DNA of 64,000 nucleotides from Phycisphaerales bacterium (GTDB taxonomy: Bacteria > Planctomycetota > Phycisphaerae > Phycisphaerales > UBA1924): contig JALUWX010000032.1 of assembly GCA_027019265.1 (NCBI GenBank), forward strand, positions 62,001 through 126,000, given 5' to 3'. Below are positions 14,084-24,014 of the stretch, piece by piece. The first letter of the stretch is position 1; every line of letters begins with the position of its first letter. The notes beneath the pieces were generated by a model. That model made no database searches, was not told where the DNA came from, and worked only from the letters and a program-made list of their open reading frames with translations. The position numbers and the translations under genes were made by a program.

Positions 14084-17000
14084 TATGGCCTTTTATGCTC
14101 CCGCATCGAGTTTCCGATTTCTCTGAGGTATTCAGCCCGAGCTGCTTCGGCAGCCTTCGCGGCCGACCTCCCATCCGCTTGAAAAACTATCCGTGCTGCA
14201 AACAAAGAGTCCTCACCTGCAGCACGGTTCAACGCATTCACTTGCCGGTTCGCTCGCGGTGATGTGCCGTTCAGATTCAAGGACTGGCCAGAAATGCCCG
14301 TTTTCACAACATCCCCAGTTTGAGTATTATATATATCATACCCGTGCTGCAACTTCATGCTTGAGTTGCTGTTTCCATGCACTTTGGTTTGCAGTTCGCC
14401 AATCTCATCCCATGCACGCCGCGCGCTGTCTACAAACTCATCCGCGTGCTCAACAACCTCCGTCCCGGCACGCCGGAAACCCCCCGCGTTCGGCGCAACA
14501 CCCGCCGTAGCCGCGTTGAGGACCAAACTCCCGCCGCCAAGCACACGGTCCATTATGCTGCTGCTCGGCGAGACGACATCGTAGCCATCCATCGCCTCGC
14601 CAACCCCCGGCACCATGCTCGCGCCGACCGTGGCAACGGGAACCATCACCGTATCCACAGCCGCCTCAGCCACATCTTGGACAGCCTGGATTGTTCTCCC
14701 TGCAGACTCGACCGATTCACGAGTACTCGCGGATATACGCACGGACGGTGCGCCGACGGCTTCTCGCTCTTCCCTTGAGGCCTCGTCACCGAAGAGGAAT
14801 GAATCAACCGCACTTTCAATTGCACCCCAGATATCCGGAATATCTCCAATCAGCCCCGTCGGATCGACCAACGCGAACGGGTTCCCCATCACGTACGCGT
14901 ACAGGTTCAAGCCGTCCACGTACCCCGCCGGGTCACGCTGCAGCCATCGACCGAGCTCCGGGTTGTAGCTCCGGTGCCGCGACAGCCACAGACCAAGCTC
15001 CTCGTCCCAGTGGTACCCCGCGTACCCGATCGTGTTGTCGGGGCCGTCCAGCGTGTTCGCGTCCGTGAGCGCACGACCGTACGCCTGACTCCCATTCATC
15101 GCGAGGAAAGTCGATTGATCGAAGAAGTCGAGCGACCCATCCCCGTTCATGTCCGCAACGGGATCACCATCGCCGTATGACGCGAGATATCCATTCGAAC
15201 CAGCCGAGATATCGTAGAAATCGAACGCCCCATCTCGATTGAAATCACCCATCAGCCAGAGCGACGGACGGCCATACGCGTCGTACTCCACGCGCTCGTG
15301 GACCGCGTTGCCCTTGTCCGCGTTGATCACGGCACGCACGCTGAACAGGTGGTCCGTCACATAATGCCACCAGGGGTCGGTGGTACCCATTCCTGTCAGG
15401 TCCAACTTGCGCTTGCTCAGGATCTCGTCCGTCGAACGTTTGCCCCAGAAGTATGTGTCACGACGCTCCGCGCCCGCGTGCGTCCCGTCGGTCTCCACCG
15501 TCTCCTCGAGCATCTGCCACGACGGCGAGTACGTCCGGTACCGTTTCTCCTCGAAGCTCGGAGACGAACCCGTGTCCGTTGCAAAGTCTGTGTTGATCCG
15601 TTTGACCACTCGCCAGTGCAGCGGGTTGTACTCGAACTCGACATGGACCGCGTCCGAGTAGCTTGCAGTGGCCGTGTCCGCCGACTTGATCGCGCGCACG
15701 AGCCGATTCCAGGCGTCGTAGACGTATTCGACGACGATATCGTCCGAGCCGATATCGCCAGCCAGATCGCGTGTGAGCTTGATCAGATTCCCGTTGTCGT
15801 CGTATACAAGGTCAACGTCATCGCCGCCGGCGGTGCTGTACCCTGTCAGCTCGTTTGCCTTATTGTGAGCCCGGATCTGGTCGGCGCTCGAATCCTCGGG
15901 GAAATCCGTTGTCGTCCAGTTGTTGAGTTCGTCGAGCGCCCAGGTCTGAGAGCCGTCGGCCTCGTTGTTGTCCGCGATCTCGTCGTTCACGATGACCCCA
16001 CGCCGGGCTTCCTTGACCCGGTTGAGGTTGTCGTAGCGGATGTCCCAGTCGCGGTTGACGGCGTCGGCGGTGAGCCTCTCGTCACGCCGCAGCCGCAGAT
16101 TGCCCGCCCGGTTCCATTCATAGTGCTCATTGAAGAGTTGATCGCGGTCCGGTGACCCGCCCGAGACCGTCGCGCCATCGCGTACCACACTTTGCGACGC
16201 CAGACGCCCGTACCGGTCCCATCCGGCGTAGAAGCCACTGTCGGCCGATGTGTCCGCGCCGAACCGTCTGGCGCCCGTCGGGGTCACAGTACGGTCCATC
16301 TGATATCCACCCAGACGATGATCCGCGACGGCTACCGTCCCCATCCCGATGTGGGCGTACTCCACTAGCGGAGTCGAACTTCCGCCAGGCTCGGTGAAGT
16401 TGTACCCTCCGATCCGACTGATGTAATCATCGATCGAATCGACACCACCATATCTCGGCTCGTACGAGGTCCCATCGGGGTACGTCATGCTCACAAGGCG
16501 TTTACGGTTCGAGCCGCTGTCGAGGTACCCGCTGTTATCGTAGATCCAGTTGAGCGTAGTGCTGATGCTGTCGCTGTTGGTCTGGGTGAGCTGGATCAGA
16601 TCGTGCGTATCCTCGTCGTAGCCGTACTCGACCTCGTTCACGAGCGATTCGCTGCCCCCGATCGTCGCGGCGTCGAACGACTGGACCCTTGCGACGCGTC
16701 CGAACGCATCGTAGAGCGTCCGGTGCTGGAGCACCGAAGCATCGACATCGTAATCCTGGCTGGTCACACCCGAGAGATCGACCAGCTCGTGCGTGACACG
16801 ACCCTGGGCGTCGTACACGTACGACCGAACCGCGCCGTTCTGATCCTCGAGCTGGAGTTGCTCACCGAGCCTGTTGTACGCGAAGCGCACGGTGTTCTGA
16901 GACGCCGCAGACGGCAGACCCGTACCGGGATCCGGGTACCGGATCTCGTAGAGGTGATTGTTCGCGATCGTGGAATCGGCGCTCAAGAGCGACAACCCGG

Positions 17001-19392
17001 CGAGATCACGGTCGTAGACGAACCAAGTCGTCTGGAACGATTCGGTCGTCCCATCGAAAAGGTGAGCGGTCTGCTTGATCGCGTTCCCGTTCGAGTCAAA
17101 GACCGTGGTGGCCACACGGTTCGCGTCGCGGTTACCCGTGCTCGAACGGTTCGAGACCTCCCACTGCTCATTCGTCGGATCCCAGTCGATATCGAGCGTG
17201 CCCTCGGCGTTCTGGATCGTGGCGTATGCACGCCCGAGCCAGTCGTAGCGGACCCGGGCCTCCCGCCCGAGCGGGTCGATGGTCGACCCCACGAGCCCGC
17301 GTTCGTTGTAGCGGGTCTCGGAGATGATCCGGGTATGTTCATACGTGCCCCGATCCGGCACGCTCGTGAGCAGGCTCGGTGCCGCGCCCCCGGTCTCGAA
17401 CACGCTGTCCGAGGGCCCGGACGACGCGAGGTTGGTCCCGAAGTTCACGCTCGCGATCGCACGCCCCGCGTAGTCGTAGACGCTCCCGCTGTACGTTGCG
17501 ATCGCGTCGTTGCCGATCGACGCCCCGGTCTCGGTGTGCTCGCGGACACGGACCCCGGTGATCCCGATCTGATGCCTCGAGCCCTCGGGATCGTTGTTGT
17601 CGAAGTAGCTGAACTCCGTCTCCTGGAGGACGCGCTCGGTCCCATCTCCGAGCATCTCGATCTGCGAGAACAAGGAACTCCCGAGTTCGCCCTCCAGACC
17701 CGCCGGAGTCGCGTCCTTGATCGAAGCGCCGTCGGTCTCAATCGATTTGACCACACGCCCGATCGCGTCGTACTGGAACTTCTTGACGGGTGCCCCGGGC
17801 ACGGCGATCGCGATGGTCCGACCCGCCTCGTCGTACCAAGCGTTGCTGACAAGCCATTCCGGATCCAACGAGTTGGGCGTGATCGCAGACGCGGTGCGGT
17901 AGACCGACCCCGCCTGGCTGTAATATGTCCGGCTACGGCTCGAAACATTGAGGTTCGAATACCCCGCGAGCTCGGTGGCATCGCCGTCAATCAAGTCATC
18001 TACGAGCGCATCGGTCACCCCATCGAACGTCGCCGACTCGACGACACGCCCCAGCCGGTCGTAAATAACCGCCTGGACCGGGCCATCGATCGTGGACGCG
18101 CTCCAGGTCGGATAGATCCCCGAGCTCGTTTCGATCGATGGAACGCTCAGGACCTGCCTGTCACGCCAATCGTACACATTGCGGGTGCTCCGCCAGGTCG
18201 ATCCATCAACATGCGCGACAACCCACGTCATCAGACCCTGGCCGACGCCCTGCCTGATCGGGTCCGGCTCGCCACCGGGATCCAGGGCGGTGTCATAAAA
18301 ATATTCCAGCACAGTCGAGAGCGTCCCGCCGTCCATCCCCTGCTGGACCTTGAGCGGCCGATCGTGGACATCGTAATCGTTGACTGTGTCAACATCATCG
18401 ATCGAGTTGATTGCTTCGAGCGAGCCATCGGGAAATACGGTCTTCGTCGATCGACCAAGCCCGTCGTACTCGTATTCGTATTCGTAGTACTCACCCGCCC
18501 CATCCCCGTACCACTCTCGGTACGCGGTGGTGTACCAGTTCACATCGAAGTCCTGCTCGGCCCTCCCAACGAGCCTGAACGCCGAGGGCGACTGGAGCTG
18601 CGCGAGAATCGCATCCACATCGAGGGTATCAGTCTCCGGTTCGATCGCGATGCTGCCAGACAGGTGTTCGTAATCCTGAACAGCGATCGTCCTGCCCTCC
18701 GGGGTCATCCATTCGACGTTCACCGGGCCCGAGAGGATGGTCCCTCCTGCGCTCGAGAAGGGCGGCACGGTGATCTGCGCGATGTACTCCGCGCCCGACG
18801 ACGATCCGAAAACCTCTCCGTAGAAATACCCGCGCCTGGATCTGACACCGGAGGGATCGACCGAGGACAGCTTTGTCCCGCGGATATCCGCGACCGACTC
18901 GGAAACCAGTTGATCCGCCGCCGCGACGGCCACGCCGCTTGTTGGCCATCCGCTCACCTGATCGGCGGTCGGGACCGCGGAAGCGCCGACACGTCGCTCG
19001 ATCAAGACCCCGGTATCCTGATCGCGTGTGTTGAGGACGAGAACACCGTCCGGGCCGATCGACCACCGTGTGCTGCCGAATGCGTCGTACGCCTGGAACG
19101 ACACACGCGAATCGTTTGATCCACCGGGGCCGTTCTCTGCCTCCGATTCCCGCTCTGTTGTGGTCTTCCGACCCACAACCCTGGGATCGTCCTGATTCGG
19201 CAACGACTCGAAGACATACTCGTAGCTGGTGACTTCCTTCTCAGACTCAGAAACCGACGTGCTGCTCCCGGTGCGGAACCATGTGAGTGACTCAAGCAAA
19301 TCCGAACGACCCGTGCTCACGGGGTCCAGCGATGATGCCTGGTATTCTCGCAGTTCCAAGAGTGCTTCGTCCGTGTAGGCAAGATACCCCAC
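14083..19392 (-). CDS. RHS/YD-repeat polymorphic toxin, 5'-truncated, with candidate nuclease tip
   Basis: The 1769-residue frame is dominated by YD/RHS repeats (YDALGR-like units such as YDAIGRVVKS and YDAQGRVTHE). It has the RHS core near 1455-1520 (HRSYNPELGRWLQRDPAGYV, then NPFALVDPTG) and a variable C-terminal tip. The last ~105 residues (HGYDIYNTQTGDVVKTGISG, RANRQVNALNRAAG, then ARAEYLREIGNSM) resemble URI/GIY-YIG-fold nuclease tips of polymorphic toxins; this assignment is moderate. Near residues 1380-1425 two Asp-rich EF-hand-like loops interrupt the repeats. The N-terminus is missing: a GTG without Shine-Dalgarno sequence, no signal peptide, and the frame runs open to the junction with the truncated gspD. 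Confidence 0.85.
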   Translation of the reverse strand: MGYLAYTDEALLELREYQASSLDPVSTGRSDLLESLTWFRTGSSTSVSESEKEVTSYEYVFESLPNQDDPRVVGRKTTTERESEAENGPGGSNDSRVSFQAYDAFGSTRWSIGPDGVLVLNTRDQDTGVLIERRVGASAVPTADQVSGWPTSGVAVAAADQLVSESVADIRGTKLSSVDPSGVRSRRGYFYGEVFGSSSGAEYIAQITVPPFSSAGGTILSGPVNVEWMTPEGRTIAVQDYEHLSGSIAIEPETDTLDVDAILAQLQSPSAFRLVGRAEQDFDVNWYTTAYREWYGDGAGEYYEYEYEYDGLGRSTKTVFPDGSLEAINSIDDVDTVNDYDVHDRPLKVQQGMDGGTLSTVLEYFYDTALDPGGEPDPIRQGVGQGLMTWVVAHVDGSTWRSTRNVYDWRDRQVLSVPSIETSSGIYPTWSASTIDGPVQAVIYDRLGRVVESATFDGVTDALVDDLIDGDATELAGYSNLNVSSRSRTYYSQAGSVYRTASAITPNSLDPEWLVSNAWYDEAGRTIAIAVPGAPVKKFQYDAIGRVVKSIETDGASIKDATPAGLEGELGSSLFSQIEMLGDGTERVLQETEFSYFDNNDPEGSRHQIGITGVRVREHTETGASIGNDAIATYSGSVYDYAGRAIASVNFGTNLASSGPSDSVFETGGAAPSLLTSVPDRGTYEHTRIISETRYNERGLVGSTIDPLGREARVRYDWLGRAYATIQNAEGTLDIDWDPTNEQWEVSNRSSTGNRDANRVATTVFDSNGNAIKQTAHLFDGTTESFQTTWFVYDRDLAGLSLLSADSTIANNHLYEIRYPDPGTGLPSAASQNTVRFAYNRLGEQLQLEDQNGAVRSYVYDAQGRVTHELVDLSGVTSQDYDVDASVLQHRTLYDAFGRVARVQSFDAATIGGSESLVNEVEYGYDEDTHDLIQLTQTNSDSISTTLNWIYDNSGYLDSGSNRKRLVSMTYPDGTSYEPRYGGVDSIDDYISRIGGYNFTEPGGSSTPLVEYAHIGMGTVAVADHRLGGYQMDRTVTPTGARRFGADTSADSGFYAGWDRYGRLASQSVVRDGATVSGGSPDRDQLFNEHYEWNRAGNLRLRRDERLTADAVNRDWDIRYDNLNRVKEARRGVIVNDEIADNNEADGSQTWALDELNNWTTTDFPEDSSADQIRAHNKANELTGYSTAGGDDVDLVYDDNGNLIKLTRDLAGDIGSDDIVVEYVYDAWNRLVRAIKSADTATASYSDAVHVEFEYNPLHWRVVKRINTDFATDTGSSPSFEEKRYRTYSPSWQMLEETVETDGTHAGAERRDTYFWGKRSTDEILSKRKLDLTGMGTTDPWWHYVTDHLFSVRAVINADKGNAVHERVEYDAYGRPSLWLMGDFNRDGAFDFYDISAGSNGYLASYGDGDPVADMNGDGSLDFFDQSTFLAMNGSQAYGRALTDANTLDGPDNTIGYAGYHWDEELGLWLSRHRSYNPELGRWLQRDPAGYVDGLNLYAYVMGNPFALVDPTGLIGDIPDIWGAIESAVDSFLFGDEASREEREAVGAPSVRISASTRESVESAGRTIQAVQDVAEAAVDTVMVPVATVGASMVPGVGEAMDGYDVVSPSSSIMDRVLGGGSLVLNAATAGVAPNAGGFRRAGTEVVEHADEFVDSARRAWDEIGELQTKVHGNSNSSMKLQHGYDIYNTQTGDVVKTGISGQSLNLNGTSPRANRQVNALNRAAGEDSLFAARIVFQADGRSAAKAAEAARAEYLREIGNSMREHKRP

Positions 19393-19477
19393 AGCTGCAC
19401 TTCAACCCGACTCATCGATCGCCACAATCATCCCTCCCCAGAACGGATCTCCAGATTTACCTGAGTCCTCCCTCATC

Positions 19478-20392
19478 ATGACTGTGGATGATGAACTCAA
19501 CATGATCATCGCCATCGGCTCGCCCCTGGATGTCGCAAGAGCGGGGGAACTGATCGATCGCCTCGACATCCGCCAACCCCAGGTCCAGCTCGAGATCCTC
19601 CTCATCAGCCTGTCCGAGGGCGAGAGCAAAGACTTGGGCGTCGAACTCCAAGCGCAGATTGGAAACTCGGGAACACTGCTCGGACTCGGCTCGATCTTCG
19701 GGCTCTCCTCGATCTCGCCGACGAGCTCGGCCGCGGTCGCGGCCGGAACCGGGGGCACCGCGGTCCTTCTCGATCCAGGCGACTACTCCGTTGTGATCAA
19801 AGCGCTCGAGCGTGTGAGCAACGGGCGGTCCGTGAGCCGCGCAAACACCCTCGTCAACAACAACGAATCCGCTTCGGTAAGCAACACGGTGCAGCAGCCG
19901 TTCTCAACGACCACACTCGATGACGGGGACTCGATCACGAGCTTCGGGGGCTCCGAATCCGCGGGCACTCAGATCTCCGTCACCCCTCAGATTGCCGAGG
20001 GAGACTTCCTGGTGCTGACCTATGACGTTGGCCTGTCCGCGTTCATCGGGGAAGCGACGAGCGAGGGCCTGCCCCCACCGAGCCAAAACACCTCGATCGC
20101 CTCAGTCGCGACGATCCCGGATGGTTACGCGATCGTCGTGGGCGGCCTCGAACTCCTAACCGATTCGGATGCCGACACCAAGACCCCGCTCCTCGGCGAC
20201 ATCCCGATCCTCGGGAACCTCTTCAAGTCGCAGACCCAGTCGCTGAGCAACACCCGGTTCTACCTCTTTATACGTGCTTCGATCCTCCGGAACCCCGCCT
20301 TCGAGCAGCTCAAGTACATCAGTGATCGAGCGGTCGAGGAATCCGGCGCTGACATCGGCTGGCCGACCGTCCGCCCGAAGGTCATCCGATGA
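19478..20392 (+). pseudogene. gspD: Type II secretion secretin GspD, C-terminal part (5'-truncated)
   Basis: The secretin forms the outer-membrane channel of type II secretion. This frame (304 residues from the first ATG, open in frame from 19379) starts at the end of the last N domain (MIIAIGSPLDVARAGELIDR) and covers the secretin barrel with TPLLGDIPILGNLFKSQ near its end. The N0-N2 domains and signal peptide are absent; full GspD proteins are typically over 600 residues. Upstream lies the head of the truncated RHS gene on the other strand. It overlaps gspE by 4 nt. As written it could not make a working channel unless another copy exists. Confidence 0.85.
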
Positions 20393-21906
20393 GCCCGGAT
20401 CGATTCAGAAACAGGTTTCTCGAGACCATCGATCGAGGATTCGCACGCGAGCACCTCGTGCTGGGCGTTGATCGCGATGGCTCCCCGCTGCTCCTCACCG
20501 CTTCATCCACCAGAGACGACGTCATCCACAACATCGGGGTGGCGCTCGGCTCCTCGTTTGAGATCGAACGGCTCGATGATGATGCGCTCGCCGCGCTGAT
20601 CGATGATGCGTACGGAGCGGCGCAGGATCTGAGTTCACTGGATCACGATCTAGCTCTAGGCGAGACGACCGAACTCCGCATCTCACATAGCGAATCCGAT
20701 CTGCTCTCGACGAGCGGGAAGAACGAGACCGCTCGGTTCCTCGACGCCGTGCTGTTCGATGCGATCCGTGCCAACGCGTCGGATGTCCACATCCATCCGC
20801 TCGAGCGTGATGCACTCATCCGTTTCCGGATCGACGGAGTCCTCTCTGACGTCCGAACCATCCCCCGGAGCTCGAGCGACGCGGTGGTGAGCCGCCTCAA
20901 GGTCCTCGGCTCGATGGACACGGCCGAGACGCGATCGCCGCAGGACGGACGCGCGACTATGACGCTCGGCCGGGGCGAGTCCAGAGCCGTGGATATGCGT
21001 ATTAGCACGATCCCGACCGCGCAGGGCGAACGGGCCGTCATCCGCATCCTGGACACCAACCGCGGCCGGATGCTGTCGGACCTGGACTCGGTCGGGATGC
21101 CCGATCACATCCGAACGGTCTACCAGCGGATCACCTCACGCCCGAACGGCATGGTACTTCTGACGGGTCCCACGGGATCAGGCAAGACCACAACGCTCTA
21201 CGCGACCCTCCGCCGCATCGCGCAGGCCAATCAGGACGGCGCTGATCGCAGCGCGGGGCTCAACATCATGACCGTCGAGGATCCGATCGAGTACCGACTC
21301 AGCGATACCGGCATCACGATCAGCCAATCCCAGGTGAACCGGAAGAAAGGGATGAGTTTCGCGTCAGGGCTCCGCCACATCCTCCGTCAGGACCCAGATG
21401 TGGTGATGGTCGGGGAGATCCGGGATGAGGAGACCGCGAGCCTCGCGATCCAGGCCGCGCTCACCGGGCACCTCGTCTTCTCGACCCTCCACACCAACGA
21501 CGCGGTCGGCGCCCCGCCCAGACTCATCGATCTCGGGTGCGAGCCGTACCTGGTCTCCGCGGCCCTCACCGCCGCGATGGCGCAGCGTCTTGTCCGGGTG
21601 CTCCATCCTGCGTGCAATGCCGAGGGATGCGAAGACTGTCTCGGGACCGGTTTCAAAGGTCGAGCGGCGCTCTTTGAGCTCTTCGCGCTGGACGAAGCAG
21701 CCCGGGAGATGGTCAGCCAGGGCTCTTCGGCGATCGCGCTCCGCCGACACGCGATCGCACGCGGGATGCGAACACTCCGTGAGAACGGCATGGCCCTTGT
21801 CTCTGCAGGGATCACCACCCGCGCCGAGATCGAGCGTGTAACGGTTGACCTCTCCGAACTCCCGCTCGAACACCCGCATCTCCCCCAATCGGGAGCCTCG
21901 GCGTGA
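20389..21906 (+). CDS. gspE: Type II secretion ATPase GspE
   Basis: Cytoplasmic hexameric ATPase that powers pseudopilus assembly. The 505-residue protein has an N-terminal docking region, the GspE/PulE N2-type segment ASDVHIHPLERDALIRFRID, Walker A GPTGSGKTTT near residue 260, the Asp box, Walker B VGEIRDEETA near 342 and the His box STLHTNDA. The metal-binding subdomain is reduced: only CNAEGCEDC is present instead of two separated Cys pairs. The start overlaps the gspD stop (ATGA) and its end overlaps gspF, so the genes are translated as a unit. Confidence 0.95.
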   Translation: MSPDRFRNRFLETIDRGFAREHLVLGVDRDGSPLLLTASSTRDDVIHNIGVALGSSFEIERLDDDALAALIDDAYGAAQDLSSLDHDLALGETTELRISHSESDLLSTSGKNETARFLDAVLFDAIRANASDVHIHPLERDALIRFRIDGVLSDVRTIPRSSSDAVVSRLKVLGSMDTAETRSPQDGRATMTLGRGESRAVDMRISTIPTAQGERAVIRILDTNRGRMLSDLDSVGMPDHIRTVYQRITSRPNGMVLLTGPTGSGKTTTLYATLRRIAQANQDGADRSAGLNIMTVEDPIEYRLSDTGITISQSQVNRKKGMSFASGLRHILRQDPDVVMVGEIRDEETASLAIQAALTGHLVFSTLHTNDAVGAPPRLIDLGCEPYLVSAALTAAMAQRLVRVLHPACNAEGCEDCLGTGFKGRAALFELFALDEAAREMVSQGSSAIALRRHAIARGMRTLRENGMALVSAGITTRAEIERVTVDLSELPLEHPHLPQSGASA

Positions 21907-23129
21907 GCGCCTACCGCTACACGGCGGCGTACACAGGGTCATCCACGACCGAACAAGGGGTGATTTCAGCCCCCTCTCCGCTCGAAGCACGACGAGCGCT
22001 CCGCGCCGCTGGGCTCCACCCGATCCGAATCAGGGAGATCCAAGATTATGACCGATTCGGGCCGATCTCTTCGTGGGTCCAACACCATCTGCGCAAGCGC
22101 CGGACCTCAACGAAAGCCGAGTTGTTCGATGGATTCGCCACGCTCCTCCGATCCGGGGTGACCCCCCGGGATGCCCTCCTCGTGCTCGCTGATTCCAGAG
22201 GAAAATCGACCGGTGTCGGAACGCTCGCTCGATTGCTCGCGGAGGACCTGAGCCAGGGGACCCCTCTCTCTGATGCGGCACGGGGTCACCCGGGATGGTT
22301 CGACGAGCCGGAGTGTGCGGTCATCCAGGCCGGAGAACGGGCCGGAGAACTCGAAGGGTCGCTTACGCGACTGGCCGATCGTGAGATGCGCTCGAGCGAC
22401 CTTTCTTCTCGCATGACGAGCGTGCTCGCGTACCCGATGATTGTCACCGTCGCCGGTGTCGGTGTCGCGATCTTCCTGGCGAATCACACGCTCCCCCAGC
22501 TCGCGCAGGTGCTCACCGACGCGGGCGTCGGTGTCCCGGGGATCACCAAGGTCGTGATGACGCTCGGACAATCCGCGATCGGGTTCGCCATCCCGATCAT
22601 CCTCGTCTTGATCATCTGCCTTCTCCTTGTCTCGATGCTTATGAAGCGGACCGACGCCGCCAGGATCGACCAACTCATGCGGTTCGCGCCCCGCGTCTTC
22701 CGGCGCATCGCCACCGCGGAATCCTTCCTCGTGCTCGCGGACCTGACCGACTCCGGGCTCACGCTCGTCGAATCCGTCCGTGTCGTCGCCCCGACCGCGT
22801 CCGGGCCGATCGGGAAGAGCCTCGCACGCGAATGGATCACCATCGCCGAGCAGATCGAACAGGGTGAACCATTCGAAGGGGCACTCGAGAACCGCACTTG
22901 GTTCACCCCCGAACACCAGCGGCTCATCGGGTCCGGGATGCTCGCCGGGGAGCTTTCGATCACCCTCCGTCGCGTGGGCGAACGTGACCGGAGAAGCGCT
23001 TACCGGCTCATCGATCGCTTCGCCCAGCTCGCCGAGCCCGCCGCGATTATTCTGCTCACATTCTTTGTCGGATCGGTTGTGCTCGCCGCGGTGCTCCCCA
23101 TCGTGCGACTCCAGGAGATCATCGGATGA
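21903..23129 (+). CDS. gspF: Type II secretion inner-membrane platform protein GspF
   Basis: Polytopic platform protein that couples the GspE ATPase to pseudopilin assembly. The 408-residue protein starts at a GTG overlapping gspE and contains two T2SSF repeats. The first carries FATLLRSGVTPRDALLVLA and AVIQAGERAGELEGSL, the second EQGEPFEGALENRTWF and LIGSGMLAGELS. Membrane helices lie near residues 177-200, 226-246 and at the C-terminus (IILLTFFVGSVVLAAVLPIV). Size and topology match the family. Confidence 0.93.
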   Translation: MSAYRYTAAYTGSSTTEQGVISAPSPLEARRALRAAGLHPIRIREIQDYDRFGPISSWVQHHLRKRRTSTKAELFDGFATLLRSGVTPRDALLVLADSRGKSTGVGTLARLLAEDLSQGTPLSDAARGHPGWFDEPECAVIQAGERAGELEGSLTRLADREMRSSDLSSRMTSVLAYPMIVTVAGVGVAIFLANHTLPQLAQVLTDAGVGVPGITKVVMTLGQSAIGFAIPIILVLIICLLLVSMLMKRTDAARIDQLMRFAPRVFRRIATAESFLVLADLTDSGLTLVESVRVVAPTASGPIGKSLAREWITIAEQIEQGEPFEGALENRTWFTPEHQRLIGSGMLAGELSITLRRVGERDRRSAYRLIDRFAQLAEPAAIILLTFFVGSVVLAAVLPIVRLQEIIG

Positions 23130-23560
23130 ACAAACACACGCGAACTCCAAGCCGATCCGGCATGACTTTCGTTGAGCTCCTCGCGGTCCTCGTCATCCTC
23201 GGGCTTGTCGCGGGCGTGCTGACCGTTTCGTTTGCGGGCCGGTTTGCGCGCGGGAAACAGGAGATCGCGAAGACCCAGCTCTCGCTGCTCAGCCAAGCCG
23301 TCGAAACCTACCGGATCGAGCACGGCGACTGGCCCCCGGTCGATCAAGGGCTCGCCGTCCTCACCTCCCCCGCCGCGACACCGACCGCGCCGTATTTCAT
23401 GAAGCCCAACCAGATCCGCGACCCCTGGAATCAGCCCTACGCGCTGATTGTGCCGGGTCCGGACGGGCATCCGTACGAGATCGTGACGTACGGCTCGGAC
23501 ACCCAACCCGGGGGCACAGGCGAGTCCGCGGATATCAGCTCGGTCTCGATCGGAGAGTAG
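23126..23560 (+). CDS. gspG: Major pseudopilin GspG
   Basis: Main subunit of the type II secretion pseudopilus. The 144-residue prepilin has a short basic leader, the cleavage site G/MTFVELLAVLVILGLVAG with Glu at +5, and the C-terminal domain with WPPVDQGLAVLTSP, DPWNQPYALIVPG and YGSDTQPGGTG. These are the conserved core and calcium-loop region of GspG. It overlaps gspF by 4 nt. Processing needs a prepilin peptidase (GspO), which is not in the window. Confidence 0.95.
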   Translation: MNKHTRTPSRSGMTFVELLAVLVILGLVAGVLTVSFAGRFARGKQEIAKTQLSLLSQAVETYRIEHGDWPPVDQGLAVLTSPAATPTAPYFMKPNQIRDPWNQPYALIVPGPDGHPYEIVTYGSDTQPGGTGESADISSVSIGE

Positions 23561-23561
23561 T

Positions 23562-24014
23562 GTGCGTGTGCAACCCAATACTCACGGATACCTCCTTATC
23601 GAGCTGCTCGCGGCCGTGATCCTCATCGCGGTCGCGGCCGCGGCGTTGATCCCATCCATCGTCACTCAATCACAAGCCGCCGACCAACGGTCACTCGTAT
23701 CACGGCTTCTGTCTCTAGACCGCCGCGCCAGAGCGCTTTCCTTGCGCGAAGGTCCGGTGGTGCTCCGGCACGATCCAGACCAAAGCGAAATCCGGATGAT
23801 CTCGGATGCGGGGGATGTCACGGTGACCGAGTTCGGTCAGGCTGAACTCGGGTTCGTGGATCATGAAGGGAATGCGATCGAGCAGATCAAGATCGATCGG
23901 TTCGGCCGCAGCAGCACGTACACGATCCGGATCGAGATCGATGGGTCCAGAACCAAACTGAAGATCCATGGATGGACTGGGCGAGCTGCGTTGATCGGGG
24001 CCGGGCATGAGTAA
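23562..24014 (+). CDS. gspH: Minor pseudopilin GspH-like
   Basis: The 150-residue protein has a type IV prepilin N-terminus, G/YLLIELLAAVILIAVAAAA, with Glu at +5 and a beta-rich C-terminal part without recognisable motifs. It starts with GTG one base after the gspG stop. Placement directly after gspG and before the I/J/K-like genes supports a GspH role in the pseudopilus tip or shaft. Minor pseudopilins diverge strongly, so the letter assignment rests mainly on gene order. Confidence 0.75.
   Translation: MRVQPNTHGYLLIELLAAVILIAVAAAALIPSIVTQSQAADQRSLVSRLLSLDRRARALSLREGPVVLRHDPDQSEIRMISDAGDVTVTEFGQAELGFVDHEGNAIEQIKIDRFGRSSTYTIRIEIDGSRTKLKIHGWTGRAALIGAGHE

Noticed and set aside
16603..19119. 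838-residue plus-strand frame
   Set aside because: Complementary to the RHS repeats; low-complexity Arg/Val/Asp composition and no recognisable domain.
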